Below are positions 1-11,900 of a stretch of DNA of 52,923 nucleotides, in pieces. The notes below the pieces were generated by a model that was not told where the DNA came from, searched no databases, and saw only the letters and a list, made by a program, of their open reading frames with translations. This DNA comes from Neocallimastix lanati (nom. inval.) (taxonomy: Eukaryota > Neocallimastigomycota > Neocallimastigomycetes > Neocallimastigales > Neocallimastigaceae), in the NCBI GenBank assembly GCA_016946835.1, contig JACVTC010000236.1:1-52923 (forward strand). The letters run 5' to 3'. Each line of letters starts with the position of its first letter. Positions within the stretch are counted from its first letter, which is position 1. The position numbers were made by a program, and so were the translations under genes.

Positions 1-256
1 ATAAAAAAAATAAGATTTATTATTAATATTGCTAATATAAGTTTTTAAATATATAAAAATATTACTATTAATATAAGATTTAATATAAAATATAAAGTTT
101 AATATAATTTTTGATTTAATTTTTGATCTTTGGATTTAAAAATTTATTAAAGTACAAAAATAATAATGTACACATAATGTATTAGAAATAAATCGTAGAT
201 TTAATTAAGAATGCATTATTTAGTACATTCTTATCAAACATAAGCAAATTAGTAAT
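1..256. other. AT-rich stretch, no gene seen
   Basis: Very AT-rich DNA without an open reading frame or recognisable repeat boundary. It ends at the tRNA-like sequence beginning near 257. Confidence 0.6.
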
Positions 257-720
257 CATGGTTCAATGGTAAAATACCACAACTATAGGGCTGAACCCTT
301 AGGGTTCGACACCCGCTCTTTCCAAATTTTAATAATTTTTATTTATTATAACTAGAATATTAAAGAAATTACTAGTGTTTATCGGTTAAACAATTGAACC
401 GATAAAATTAGAAAAATCTATTTTATTAATATTTTTTATCATTTTTTATCTAAGATTCATTTTCTAGAAGAAAACTTGTTTTCTTTAATTTTCTTTTATT
501 TCTAATAATTACTAATAACAACTGATAACTTAAAATAATTAATTTTCCTGAAAAACTATAAATAGGTGTAAAATTTCATAATAAAATATTTTTACTTGTG
601 CTTTTATTAATTAATTTTAAAGTAATTTAAATATTACAATAATTAATTAATAAAATAATAATTTACATTTTTACTAATAAAAAACTTATTTTAATAAAAC
701 ATATTTTGAATTACTTTAGT
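257..720 (+). repeat. tRNA-headed dispersed repeat, copy 1
   Basis: The first 65 bases or so look like a degenerate tRNA: an A-box-like TGGTTCAATGGTAA near 259 and a B-box-like GGTTCGACACC near 303-313. The 5' and 3' acceptor strands do not pair, so it is not a working tRNA gene. It is followed by about 350 bases of AT-rich body and a TATAAATAGG / GTGCTTTTATTAAT block near 560-610. The same order (tRNA-like head, body, TATAAATA block) recurs at 20,779. A shorter copy lies at 31,091. A tRNA-derived SINE or an LTR-embedded tRNA relic are both possible. The right end is unclear. Confidence 0.45.
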
Positions 721-889
721 GTCGAGAACCTTTTGTGTAAAAAACCTTATAACAATCTTAAGTAACATTAAGATTTGTTACACCTGGGGAAAATTCAAAA
801 ACTCTACGTTGCGGGAAATAATAATTTTATTATTGGTTATATTCAGTATTTTATAGGCAGTAGGATTTTCAGAGTATCTGTAACGAATA
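721..889. other. Unassigned segment with slightly higher GC
   Basis: A short, less AT-rich stretch lies between the tRNA-headed repeat and a solo LTR. It holds a TTGTTACACCTGGGG junction near 775-788 that could be an LTR end followed by internal element sequence. It has no open frame of useful length. It continues after the solo LTR (from 1452), which split it. Confidence 0.3.
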
Positions 890-893
890 CTGA

Positions 894-1451
894 TGGTACG
901 TTATTTTTATATATTGTACCTTTTATATGATTTGGGGAAAGCAAGTTGTAAAATTATAAATAATATATTCTAATAAAAGAAATAAATAAAAAAAATTATA
1001 ACACAAAATTAATAATAATTTTTAATAAATAATAATGTGTTACTTTTAAGTCTTTATTTTATTTATAAGTTTTGTTCTTTAAATAAGTACATTTAATTTT
1101 ATTATAACTTTATTATATCTTTAAATTTATATTTTAATAATAATATTAACCAAAATATCCTAAATATTTATTCACCCGAATAAATATTTTATAATTCCTA
1201 TTCTAACTATTATATTCTTTAAAGATATTAGATTATTAAGTTCCTCCTTTGTTAATATTTTATCTTTCACTTATTTTTATACTATAATTTATCTTAATTC
1301 TTATTGGTTATCTATTAATTAAAATTATTTTTATTAATATTATATTTTTATATACTAATTAAACCTTATACCTATTATAATAAAATAATAAAGAATTATT
1401 TATTTTCTTATATTTTTAATAATTTATTCTATTTTAGTGAGTAACGTACCA
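894..1451. mobile_element. Solo LTR, family E
   Basis: A 558-bp solo LTR with a perfect 10-bp inverted terminus: TGGTACGTTA at 894-903 and TAACGTACCA at 1442-1451. It is flanked by the 4-bp target duplication CTGA (890-893 and 1452-1455). The short TSD is shared with the gypsy-type LTRs in this window. Internal blocks AATATATTCTAATA (about 960) and CCCGAATAAAT (about 1176) recur at 7,400-7,625, beside gypsy-1. It has no coding capacity and most likely formed by LTR-LTR recombination. Confidence 0.85.
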
Positions 1452-1455
1452 CTGA

Positions 1456-2413
1456 TGATTTATACCTAATATTCTTAATCTACAAAAATTAAATTTTGTA
1501 GAAGTGAATAAAAGGATAAATACTGAATAAAATTGATTTAAGAAATTTAAAAAAATAAATATGTTTTATTATTAACACAAAATGTTTTAAAAAAAAAAAT
1601 TTATTTATATTTTAATATTAATCTTTATTTATTTAATAATTAATTTTGTTTAAATTAATAAAATAATTGTTAAAACTAATAAAATAATAAAATGAAATAT
1701 TTATTATTTATACTATTTATTTTAAATTTTAATAATAAAATTGATTATTAATAACTAATAAAATAATAATAATTTATCAAAATAATAATCATCAAAAAAT
1801 TGATTATTAAAAACTAATAAAATATCTATAATAATTTATTAACTAATTAATAATAAAGAATAATTTATAAGAAATATTTACATGTTTTTATATTTTTCTT
1901 TGATTTTAAACTATTTACATTAAAAATAATAAAATTAATAAAAGAGAAATAAAGAATAATTTATTATTAAATTAAACAATATTTACAATTAAAATGTTAA
2001 TAAAGATGAGTTTTAAAATGTTATTTTAATTACAATTTGTTTATAAAAGTTGAGTTATAAAATAAATAAAATAATCATTATTTTAAATAAAAGTAACTTA
2101 AAAAATTATTTAACTATTTAATTTTAATTTTGCGATGTTTATAAGTTTGTTTATTTGTTATTTATAATTTATTAAATATGTTTATTATTTTGTTTATTTG
2201 TAGTTTTAGTTATTAATTTATTTTTAGTTTTTAATTAAAATTATTAATGATTAATTAATTTATTATTATTTTATTTTAATTATTTTTATTTAATTAATTT
2301 TTCTTAAATATGGATTTAATTTTTTTTTTAGAATGGATTAATTTTTGGGTTAAGTTAGACAGAATTTGTTTTTTATTATTTATTTTAATTTAATAATTTT
2401 GTTATTTATCACT
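1456..2413. other. AT-rich intergenic DNA
   Basis: Low-complexity A/T sequence rich in AATAATAAA-type words. No gene or element boundary could be supported. Confidence 0.5.
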
Positions 2414-2417
2414 GAAA

Positions 2418-3387
2418 TGTTAAGGTTCGGAGAGAGGGAAAAATAAAATAAGTATTAATATAAACAATAAAAAAATAAACAACACGAAAATTAATAAACA
2501 AAAATAACTTTTTGTTTTTATAAATCTTTTATTAAATTTTTTTTATTTAAAAATTACAATATTAAAATTACAATATATATAAAAAAATACAATTTTTACT
2601 GTTATTTATATTTTTTTTTTCTTAAAATAATAGAAATGGTAAAGCCATTTCTTTGTATAATAAAAATTAATTATTAAATATTTTATATTAAATTTTTTAT
2701 TATTATATAATTATTATTTAACTTATAATAAATAATACTTATATATTAATCTATTACTAATTATTTATTACTAATCTACTTAATTATATTTTAAAAGACA
2801 ATTTTTTTATTTTACAGAAGTTAATTCTGTGGTTTAGTAATATTTATTTAATCCTAAAGTTTAATTTTACTAAGTTTAGAAAAATAATATTATTTAAATT
2901 ATTAATATAAAATTTATAATCATTTCATCAAATTTATAATATAATATTTATAATAAAACATATAATAATAATATAACTATTTTCTTTTATGCTTAATCTT
3001 TTATTAGTAATCATTAATACAATTCTTTAATTTGGAATTTTCCAAAGAAATAATTGATATTGATAAGTTTAATATTAATAAAAGAAATATTGATAAGATT
3101 TTGATAAACTATAAAGAAAATTGATAAAATAAACTATATAATATTGATAAGGATTTTAATAATAATAAAATATAGATAAGAATAATAAAGGTAGCATAGA
3201 TAAGGAATTAATATTAAATATACTTTTTTAAATAGTATAATTTAATTTGTACTAATTAGGAATATAGATTAATTTATTAGAATATAGAAAGTTCCAAAAG
3301 AATAAAGAATCAAATAATTTGTTTAAGGGTTAAATGAATCATTTAAGATGCATAACCAAAAGAACATTATTTGGGCATTCTTTATCA
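2418..3387. mobile_element. Solo LTR, family C, copy 1
   Basis: A 970-bp solo LTR running from TGTTAAGGTTCGG to TTCTTTATCA. It is flanked by the 4-bp duplication GAAA (2414-2417 and 3388-3391). It is recognisably the same family as 16,445-17,367: both begin TGTT(A/G)AGGTTCGG. Both also carry the hairpin GAAATGG-loop-CCATTTC (here 2633-2651, loop TAAAG). It sits immediately next to the LTR starting at 3392. Confidence 0.8.
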
Positions 3388-3391
3388 GAAA

Positions 3392-3769
3392 TGGTACGTT
3401 ACAAAAGAATTTCTCAATTTACAATTAATTATCTTGATATTAGTAAGAAATAACAATTTGCAATATTATAACTATTTAAAACACTAATTTAAAAATCAGA
3501 TTTATTTTGGTTTCAAATTATTTTTATTAATTTTAGTAATTTCAATTTTGAGATCTCATTGATCTCAATTTTACATTTAAATTATTTTTGATCAATTTTT
3601 ACTATTTAAAAAAATAACATTGGTTGTTAAAAAAATTATTTTCTTTCTATTTCTATTTTAAATTAAATTTTTTAATTTATCTTTTTATGGATTAATGCTG
3701 TTTCTATTTCTAAATTTTCTAATTATAATTTATATATTAAATTTAAATATTTCATTAGGTTTTGTACCA
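3392..3769 (-). mobile_element. Proximal (3') LTR of gypsy-1
   Basis: A 378-bp segment with 6-bp inverted ends, TGGTAC at 3392 and GTACCA at 3764-3769. On the minus strand it directly follows a purine tract (plus-strand 3770-3783, AGATCTCCCCCTC) typical of a polypurine tract, so it is the 3' LTR of the element at 3,770-7,300. Its left end resembles LTR family E and its right end resembles the LTR at 17,374-18,493. It may therefore be shortened or chimeric. Confidence 0.6.
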
Positions 3770-3808
3770 AGATCTCCCCCTCGAAATTGGACTTCGTCCC
3801 TTGAAGTC

Positions 3809-6240
3809 TTAGGAAAAATAGGGTACAATATTCTTCTTGTGGATGTTACGGTCCATCATTTCTCCAGTTTCCGGATCTTCTAAAGATACGGTATTAAATT
3901 CTACCTTAACTATTCGCAGTGGGCCCAAGAAAAATGGGTCGAGTTTACGACGATTCACATAACGAACTAGTACAAGGTCTCCTTTTTTGTAGTTATTCTT
4001 CATTCTTTTAGCTTGCTGTCTGCGATCTCTCCATAAAGCATTAGCTCGTTCAATATTTGCAATTGCTTCTTGTATCCATTTTCTATGTTTAGTAAATCGT
4101 CGGATTAAATATTCCTCATGTGTCTCTTGTGGTAACTTCCTATCTATATTTACTAGTAGTTCAAAAGGTTGCTTATCCCTTCGGCCATACAATAACTCGA
4201 AACTAGAAAATCCAGTAACTTCACTTTTAGCAGTCCTCAAAGCCCATAAAGCGGTTGATAACAACTCATCCCAGTCTCGTTCATTTTCTGACAATAACCT
4301 TAAATATTTACAAATTTCTTTATTACGATTCTTCACCTTACCATTTGTTTCAGGATGATAGGTAGTTGCTGGAGATACATAGACATTGTACAGATCCAGG
4401 AATCCCAGAGTTTGCATTGAAATTAATTGTGGACCATTATCGGTTATTACTAATTCCGGAATACCATGTCGACTAAATACGTTTACTAAAAATCTAATAA
4501 TATCGGAAGATTCCGTTTTTTGTAATGGGCTAGCTTCAACCCATCCTGTAAAATAGTCTACCAGTACTACTATAAACCTATTATTTCTTCTAGTAGTGTA
4601 TAAGGGTCCAACTAGATCGAGTCCTACTCTCACAAAGGGGGCTTCGACAGGGGTAGGAATACTTTCTGAATCTTTAGGATAAGGTCGAGGTCGAAAAAGT
4701 TGGCATTTAGGGCAAGTTCTGACCATACGATTAACATCACGAGTCATATTGGTCCAGTAGTAATCTCGTTTTAATCTACTATAGGTTTTTAGAAATCCTT
4801 CATGCCCTATTCCATGAGCCTTTTGTAGTAGTTCCAATTTCTCATTCTCGTCAGTTATTACCTTCCTAAGGTTTTCTCCTTCCTGGTAGAATTTATCTCG
4901 ATCGATAGTTATTATTTTCTTATTTATATAATGATCCATTAGGGAGGTTGCGCTAGCTACTTTAATTTGTTCATTCGTATTCTCGTTGAGATTCAACCTA
5001 GACAAGGCATCTGCAATGAAATTCTTTCTTCCTTCTTCGTATACAACGTTTACCTTTAACATACTAAATTCTAAGATCCAATTGGTTAGTTGCCTTTCAG
5101 TTGGTTCCTTGTTTTTAAACATTCCCACTAATGGTTTGTGGTCAGTATATAATACTGTTTCAAATACATTACCTGCGATATAGCTTTTAAATTTCATTAC
5201 ACTAAAGTACGCTGCTGCTCCTTCTAGCTTGGTTATGGGATAATTTTTCTCTTCTTTTCTTAAAGTTCTACTTACAAAATGGACAGGGAATTCTTTGTTC
5301 TCATGTTTCTGCAATAACACTCCTCCAAATCCTTCATAAGAGGCGTACGTTCGGATGATGAAGGGTTTCGAAAAATCAGGGAACTTTAAAACTGGATAGT
5401 CTATTATTGCTTGTTTTAATCGGTCAAATCCTTCTTGACATTCGTCATTCCATTCAAATACTGTGTCTTTCCTCATTAATTTATATAGTCCTTTTGCAAT
5501 TTTTGAAAAGTTAGCAATGAACTTCCGGTAGTAGCTAACAGTTCCCAGAAAAGATCGTAGCTCAGTCAAATTAGTTGGTTGTTTCCATCTTTTAATAGCT
5601 TCCACCTTAGCTGTCGTAGGCTTAATTCCTTCAATTATTAGTAAATGACCCAAGATTTCTACTTCTTCCATGAAAAAATGGCATTTCTCTAAATTAATTT
5701 TTAATCCATGCTCTCGAATGATCTTGAATACTTCTTTCAGATCTTGTAGATGTTGCTCTTTACTGCTTGAAAATATGACTATATCATCTAAATACACAAA
5801 CATGCATTTACCAATTAATGGGAAGAATATGCGATTCATCTCCCGTTGGAATGTAGCAGGAGCATTTGTTAGTCCAAAAGGCATGACAACAAAGTTATAA
5901 TTCCCATACATTGTTGTAAACCCAGTCTTATCTATATCTTCAGGATTCATAGGTATCTGATGATACTCGGAGAAAAGGTCTATAGTAGTGATTGCTTTAA
6001 TATCACCATCAATCGAAAACAATATTTCTTCAATATAAGGTATGGCATAGGCATCCTTAAGCGTCATCTCATTCAATTTACGGTAATCGATACATAACCT
6101 CCACTTGCCATTCTTTTTAGGTATAAGTATTACGGGAGAAGACCATGGCGAATGGGAGGGAATTATCAACTTCTTATTTAATAGCTTGGTTAGTTCTTCT
6201 TTTAATATATCAGCCTTTGCTTTGGATAATCGATAAGAGC
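3809..6240 (-). pseudogene. gypsy-1 pol: reverse transcriptase, RNase H, integrase (broken)
   Basis: Ty3/gypsy Pol. In order: the RT core (SPVILIPKKNGKWRLCIDYRKLN; catalytic YLDD near 5,780), an RNase H/tether region, the integrase zinc finger ending CPKCQ (about 4,705), the integrase core and a C-terminal domain with no chromodomain seen. The frame is open to 3,809, but function looks lost. The first RNase H catalytic Asp is Tyr (RTYASYEG near 5,340). The integrase Glu in the HPxTNGxxE motif is Lys (HPETNGKVKN near 4,345). The RT N-terminus is out of frame with the protease ORF upstream because of a one-base-type frameshift near 6,240-6,265. Closest relative in the window: element A pol. Confidence 0.9.
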
Positions 6241-7293
6241 ATTGTTTAATTGGTTTACTATTTTCCTTAGTTGTATTGAATGAGGTAGCAATTTGGACTT
6301 TCCTAAATCGTCAGAGCTTAGTGCGAGTACATCATCATACATTTTTAATAACTCCCGAATTTTCTTAATAATTCTTTTATTACATATTCCAATAGCTTTT
6401 CCACATATTCCATCTAATATCACCTCTCTTCTTCCTATTTTTAGATCTTCATCCTTATGGTAGTTAAAAATTTTTACTTCATTGACTTCCTTGAAGTTTA
6501 TTTGCTTAGACTCGTCCTCGCTTACTGATGAATTAGACTGTTCTGTATACAGTAGTAAATTAACAATTTCTCCTTGTTTTAGCTCCTTTCTTTCGTCTGA
6601 ACGATCTAATTCTTCCAGCTTCTCAATTACGTCCCACAATTTATATTTCTCTTTGACTTCTTTAAATAAATTTTTAAGTTCATTTGATTCTAAATTGGAA
6701 TTTATTTTACAAAGTTCAAACGTTACAGGATTAATAAAAAGATAATTTTCAATAATAGTTTCATAACATATAATAATATCAAAAAGTAGATCATTTCTTT
6801 CAACCAGTCTAAATTCTGATTCAAAGGTCGTATTTCCTATAGTTAGTGGAAGTTTATAAATCAATCCAGGGGTCTGATCTACGTCTGATAATACTTGAAC
6901 AATCGAACTGGTAGCAATACCAATTGGCTCAGGCTTATTTGGTAATTTGTCTAGAAATGATTTAGAAATTAAATTAATGCCCGCTCCATAATCTAAGAAT
7001 ACCTTAGATGGTACATCAAAAACCTTGCATTTGGATATGGCTATTTTCCCTCTATAAACTAAGTTTACCCGTGGTTTCTCTTTATTCAGCTCTTTATCGA
7101 ATTTAAGTTGTTTAATTACTTCAGCTCTTACCTTGGGACTCACATCCATTAATTGCGCTACGGTTATATTTGCCCGGAGGCTATTGAGATCTCCTTTGAC
7201 ATTATAGCTAGGTGTTTCACTTACTAGCTTAATGTGTTTGATTCTATCATTGCTTTTCTTTTCTACCAGATTGGTCTCAGGAGTATCGTCCAT
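6202..7293 (-). pseudogene. gypsy-1 protease and linker ORF (broken)
   Basis: A 363-codon frame holding the retropepsin-like protease and the linker to RT. It aligns by eye with the start of element A pol (ANITVAQLMDVSPKVR matches NITFGQLLDAAPKLR). The active site reads FLDYGAGINL, with Tyr where D-[ST]-G-A is usual, so the enzyme is probably dead. The last 30 or so residues are out of frame: the RT-leading sequence ending in LSKAKADILKEEL continues in another frame, showing a frameshift near 6,240-6,265. No gag precedes it; only about 85 bases separate the ATG from LTR-like DNA at 7,379. Confidence 0.85.
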
Positions 7294-7378
7294 CGTTGTA
7301 TCTTCGTCTGTGTAACGAAATCTTCATGATAAGTTATTTTATTAATCTTTATTATTAATATTTTAGTATCAATATTTT

Positions 7379-7862
7379 TGTGAGTTTGCAAGATAGTATA
7401 AAATAAAATAGTATATTCTAATATAGAAATATATAATTACTACACACTTTATTTTAAAACAGAATTTTAAGAATTATTTTTGTCGTTTTATTTTATTTTA
7501 TTTAATTTATTATGTTGTAATACAATTTTATAATAAAGTATTATAAAAAATCTTATTAACTATTTATTTCTAACTTATTACTATATTATATTTTATAAAT
7601 AAATATATTCCCCGAATATATTTATCTTAACTAATGTATATCTATTTTCTTTAAAAAAAACCACCCTTTAAAAAAATTATAATAATTTTTCTTTTTATAC
7701 TTTTAATTTACTATAATTTAAATCCTATTTGCTGTTAATTAATTAAATAAATTTGAATAATTTTATATTATTATTTATTATTGTGATATAATTAATTATT
7801 TATTATATTTTATTACAATTTTATTGACAATTTTCATTTTTATTTAAATACTGTAGCATTCA
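7379..7862 (-). mobile_element. Distal LTR remnant of gypsy-1, split by element A
   Basis: This segment shares two blocks, spaced alike, with solo LTR E at 894-1451: TATATTCTAATA (about 7,410) and CCCGAATATAT (about 7,610). It lies on the 5' side of gypsy-1. I read it as the element's other LTR, beginning near TGTGAGTTTGCAAG at 7379 and interrupted at 7862 by element A. The PBS of gypsy-1 is not recognisable. The assignment is inference from position and short shared blocks. Confidence 0.4.
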
Positions 7863-8928
7863 TGGTAGACTCAGGGTGATTCTTATTGATTTAAAATCAA
7901 GCAGGGGGGGACGGGTATTACCCTGCTTTGATTTTAACAAAGAAAAATTTTTTTTATTAAAAAGTATTTATTATTTATTAATATAAAATTTTATTTTTTT
8001 TTTTTTTTTGAAGTACACATATTTAATTTTTAAGAAATAGTTACAATATTTATATTTTTTTATGAATTTAAAGTATAATTAGTTGTTTATAATTTAAGTA
8101 ATTTTATAGAATTATTGAATTAATTTTATATCAATAATTCATTTTTGTTTTAATTTTTATAAATATAATAATATAATATTCAAATATAATTTAATTAAAA
8201 ATAATTATAAAATAAATATATAGAAAATAGTTTTAACTATTTTCTTTGATATTTTTAAGTTAAATAAATTGTTTTTAAAGATTAATATAATAAATTTAAT
8301 AATCTTTAATTATTTTAAATAATACTTGTAATTATTTTCAAAAATAAAATAAAATTTTTATAATATTTAATTAATAAATTTGATAATATTTAAATAATAA
8401 TTTTTATAATAAGTAATAATTTTTAATAATAATTTTTAATAATAAATTTAATTAATAATCTTAATAATTTTATAATAATATTTAATAGTTATAATAAATA
8501 AATTTTTATAATAATATTTAATAATTTTAATAATTTTATAATATTAATAATTTATAATAATTTTTAGAATAATATTTAATTAATAATTTTAATAATTTTA
8601 TAATAATTTTTATAATAATATTTAATTAATAGTTTTAATAATTTTATAATAATTTTTATAATAATATTTAATTAATAATTTTAATAATTTAGTATCTTAA
8701 AAGTATAATTTTAATATTTACAATTGTATTTTAATATACATATATTTAATAATATAACAATAAAGTAATTAATTAAAATTTATTTACATTATTTACAAGT
8801 TAAAATTAATTTATATCAAAATAAATTAAATTTTATTATTAAGTTTAGGTTATCAAGAATATAGGAAAGTACAATTTAGTAAAGAATTATTAATAATAAA
8901 ATAAAGGTTATTAATTCATTCTTTACCA
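7863..8928 (-). repeat. Element A 3' LTR
   Basis: A 1,066-bp LTR with TGGTA/TACCA ends. Near the plus-strand left end it has the G7 run and the inverted repeat AAAATCAAGCAGGG / CCCTGCTTTGATTTT shared by all LTR-A copies. It carries an extra copy of a TTATAATAATTTTTATAATAA-type unit near 8,590-8,690 and a longer stretch near 8,365-8,400 than the other two copies. Confidence 0.9.
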
Positions 8929-8941
8929 TGATGCCCCCTCT
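8929..8941 (-). other. Polypurine tract of element A
   Basis: On the minus strand the sequence AGAGGGGGCATCA directly abuts the 3' LTR (TGGTAAAG). A purine tract in this position is the plus-strand primer of LTR retrotransposons. Confidence 0.8.
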
Positions 8942-8951
8942 AAAACTCAAG

Positions 8952-11900
8952 CTACATCGAAGCTGAGTTATACTTGACTATATTCTTCAAATGAACATTC
9001 CTATTCATTTGAATTCCGGAATTTGGATCAGCCAAGGTAACCGTATTAAATTGTTTTTTTATAACTTTAAGAGGACCAACAAAATAAGGTTCTAGTTTAG
9101 TTCTTGAAAAATTTCTAACTAGAACTAAATCACCTTCCCTAATTCTTTTTCCTTCATTCAAACTATTCTTTTCCTCTCTTCTAGCAGCCCAATACTTATT
9201 TGCATTTTTAACATTTTCGGCTGCTTCTAAAGTCCATCGGTAATGATTTATAAATTTTTCTAACAACACTTCATCCGATGACTTATTAATATCCTTGGTA
9301 GGTCTAGCAGCAATATCAAAAGGCTGCTGATCTTCCCTACCATAAACCAACTCAAAACTTGAATGTTTTGTTACCTTATTTTTGGTAGTTCTAAGAGCCC
9401 ATAAGGCGGATGGTAAAACTTCATCCCAATCCTTATTCTTAGAACCCAACAACCTCAATAACTTTCCGATCTCTTTATTACGGTTTTCCGTAAGTCCATT
9501 ACTTTCTGGATGATATGTGGAAATAAACTTCACATATACATCATAGAGATCTAAAAATATTTTCGTCATGTCCGAGGTGAACTGAACACCATTGTCAGTT
9601 GTTATTACCTGTGGAACACCATGACGAGCAAACACATTAATTAAGAACTTAATCACATCCTGTGATGTTATATTTTCCGTGGGTTCTGCTTCAACCCATT
9701 TGGTGAAGTAATCCACCACAACCATAATATATTGATTATTATTCTTCGTTTTAATCAAAGGTCCAATAATATCTAAACCCAAATGTATAAAAGGACCTTC
9801 TACTTTAGTTGGAATATTTTCTGTAGGTTCTGGATATGGTTGTGACCTATTCAACTGACACTTGTCACAACTTTGCACCACTCTTTTAATATCCATCACC
9901 ATATTATTCCAATAAAAACTTTTACGAAGCCTTTGATAAGTCTTATAATATCCCTCATGACCTATCTTATGGGCTTCTAAAATAAGTTTTACTCTTTCCG
10001 TTTGATCAGTAATTAATTTACGATAGTCATTACCATCAACAAAGTAATCTTCACCATCTATCGTAACAAATTTTTCATTTATAAAGTCTTTAATAGTTTT
10101 AGAAAGCAACTCTTCTTCTTCCTTTGAAGTTAACTTAGTTGCCAATACCACAGAATCATCTCTTTTCTTCATCCTAGATAATGCATCGGCTAACACATTT
10201 TTCTTACCCATTTGATATTGAATTTCAACACCAAGGGTACTAACAGTTAAGCACCACCTTGCTTGCCTAGCATTATTAGGTTCCTTATTTTTAAAGAAAC
10301 TGATTAAAGGTTTATGATCTGTTATTACTACTGTTTTATTAGGATTTCCTAATATATAAGATTTCAACTTAGTAATACAATAAATTAATGCAGCTCCTTC
10401 CAAGTCAGTAATGCCATAATTTTTCTCGGCTTTACTTAAACTTCTACTTATATAATGAACTGGATGTTCCTTTTTGGTTTCTAAATCTTCTTGGAGTAAT
10501 ACTCCTCCAATACCTTCATAGGAAGCATCCGTTCTAATTATAAACCTTTGATTAAAACTTGGATATTTTAAAATTGGAGCATTTATTAATTTTTCTTTTA
10601 ACAGATCAAAACTTTGTTGATGTTCATTATTCCATTTATATTTAACATTCTTTCTTAATAATTTACATAAAGGAGCAGAGATTTGGGCATATTTATCAAT
10701 AAAGTTTCTATAATATCCTACTGCTCCAAGAAAAGATCGTAATTCATGAACATCAACAGGTGCTACCCACTCCTTGATAGCCTTAATTTTGCTATCCTGG
10801 GGACTTAAACCTTTCACTGATGCCTTATGACCTAAGACTTCTACTTCAGTCTGCATAAAGGCACATTTTTCAATGTTAATTTTCAATTTGTGTTGGCGAA
10901 ATACTTCCAACACTTGCCTAATGTGGCTTATATGTTCTTCTATACTCTTAGAGTATATTAAAATATCATCTATAAAGTTAAAAACAAACTTTCCTATAAA
11001 TGGGAAAAGAATCCTATTCATTTCCCTTTGAAATGTAGCTGGGGCTCCGGTTAAACCAAAAGGCATAACCTTGAATTGGTAGTTACCAAATTTTGTGGTG
11101 AAGGTGGTAATTTCTACGCTTTCCTCATCCATCAAAATTTGATGATAACCAGAGTAAAGATCCATTGTTGTAAAAATCTGTGCCCCATCTAAACTATCAA
11201 ATATCTCATCAATGTAAGGTAATGAATAAGAATCTTTAACTGTTAAATCATTAACCTTACGATAATCAATACATAATCGCCATTTACCGTTCTTCTTCGG
11301 TACTAACACTATTGGCGATGACCATTCGGAACAAGAAGGTTCAATTAATTTCTTATTAATTAATTTAATTAATTCCTCCTTAAGTATATCCGACTTAAAT
11401 TTAACTAATCTATAGCACCTTTGCTTAACTGGTTTCGCACCAGGAATTAAATTAATCTTATGTGGAGGAAGATCAGAAGGTGTTAATTCTTCTGAAGAAG
11501 TAGCAACTATTTCTAAGTTCTCCTCCAGAATTTTAATTATTTCATCTTTATATTTTTCGTTTAAAGTATTTAGGAAAATTTCATGATGAATATATTGCTT
11601 TGGGGATAATCCTTCAATTTTCTTTAAATCATTCTTTTTGGAATCCTCATCCAAAGCCTTAATCATGCACAACAACTTTTCTTCATCTTCATAATCATTA
11701 TTAATAGGTGCAATAACGTCAATTACTCCCTCAGGAGTAATTTGACACAAACTATATAAAATGGGGTGGATAAACAAATTATAATCAATTTGGGTTTTTA
11801 AGTTAATTAGAATATCGTAAAAAGGATCCTCCTTTTCTACTATTCTACAATTAACCATTAATACAAGATTATTAATCTTTACTGGCACCCGAATGATATA

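Noticed and set aside
257-323. Functional tRNA gene
   Set aside because: B-box and D-arm resemble a tRNA but the acceptor strands do not pair and the anticodon arm is poor.
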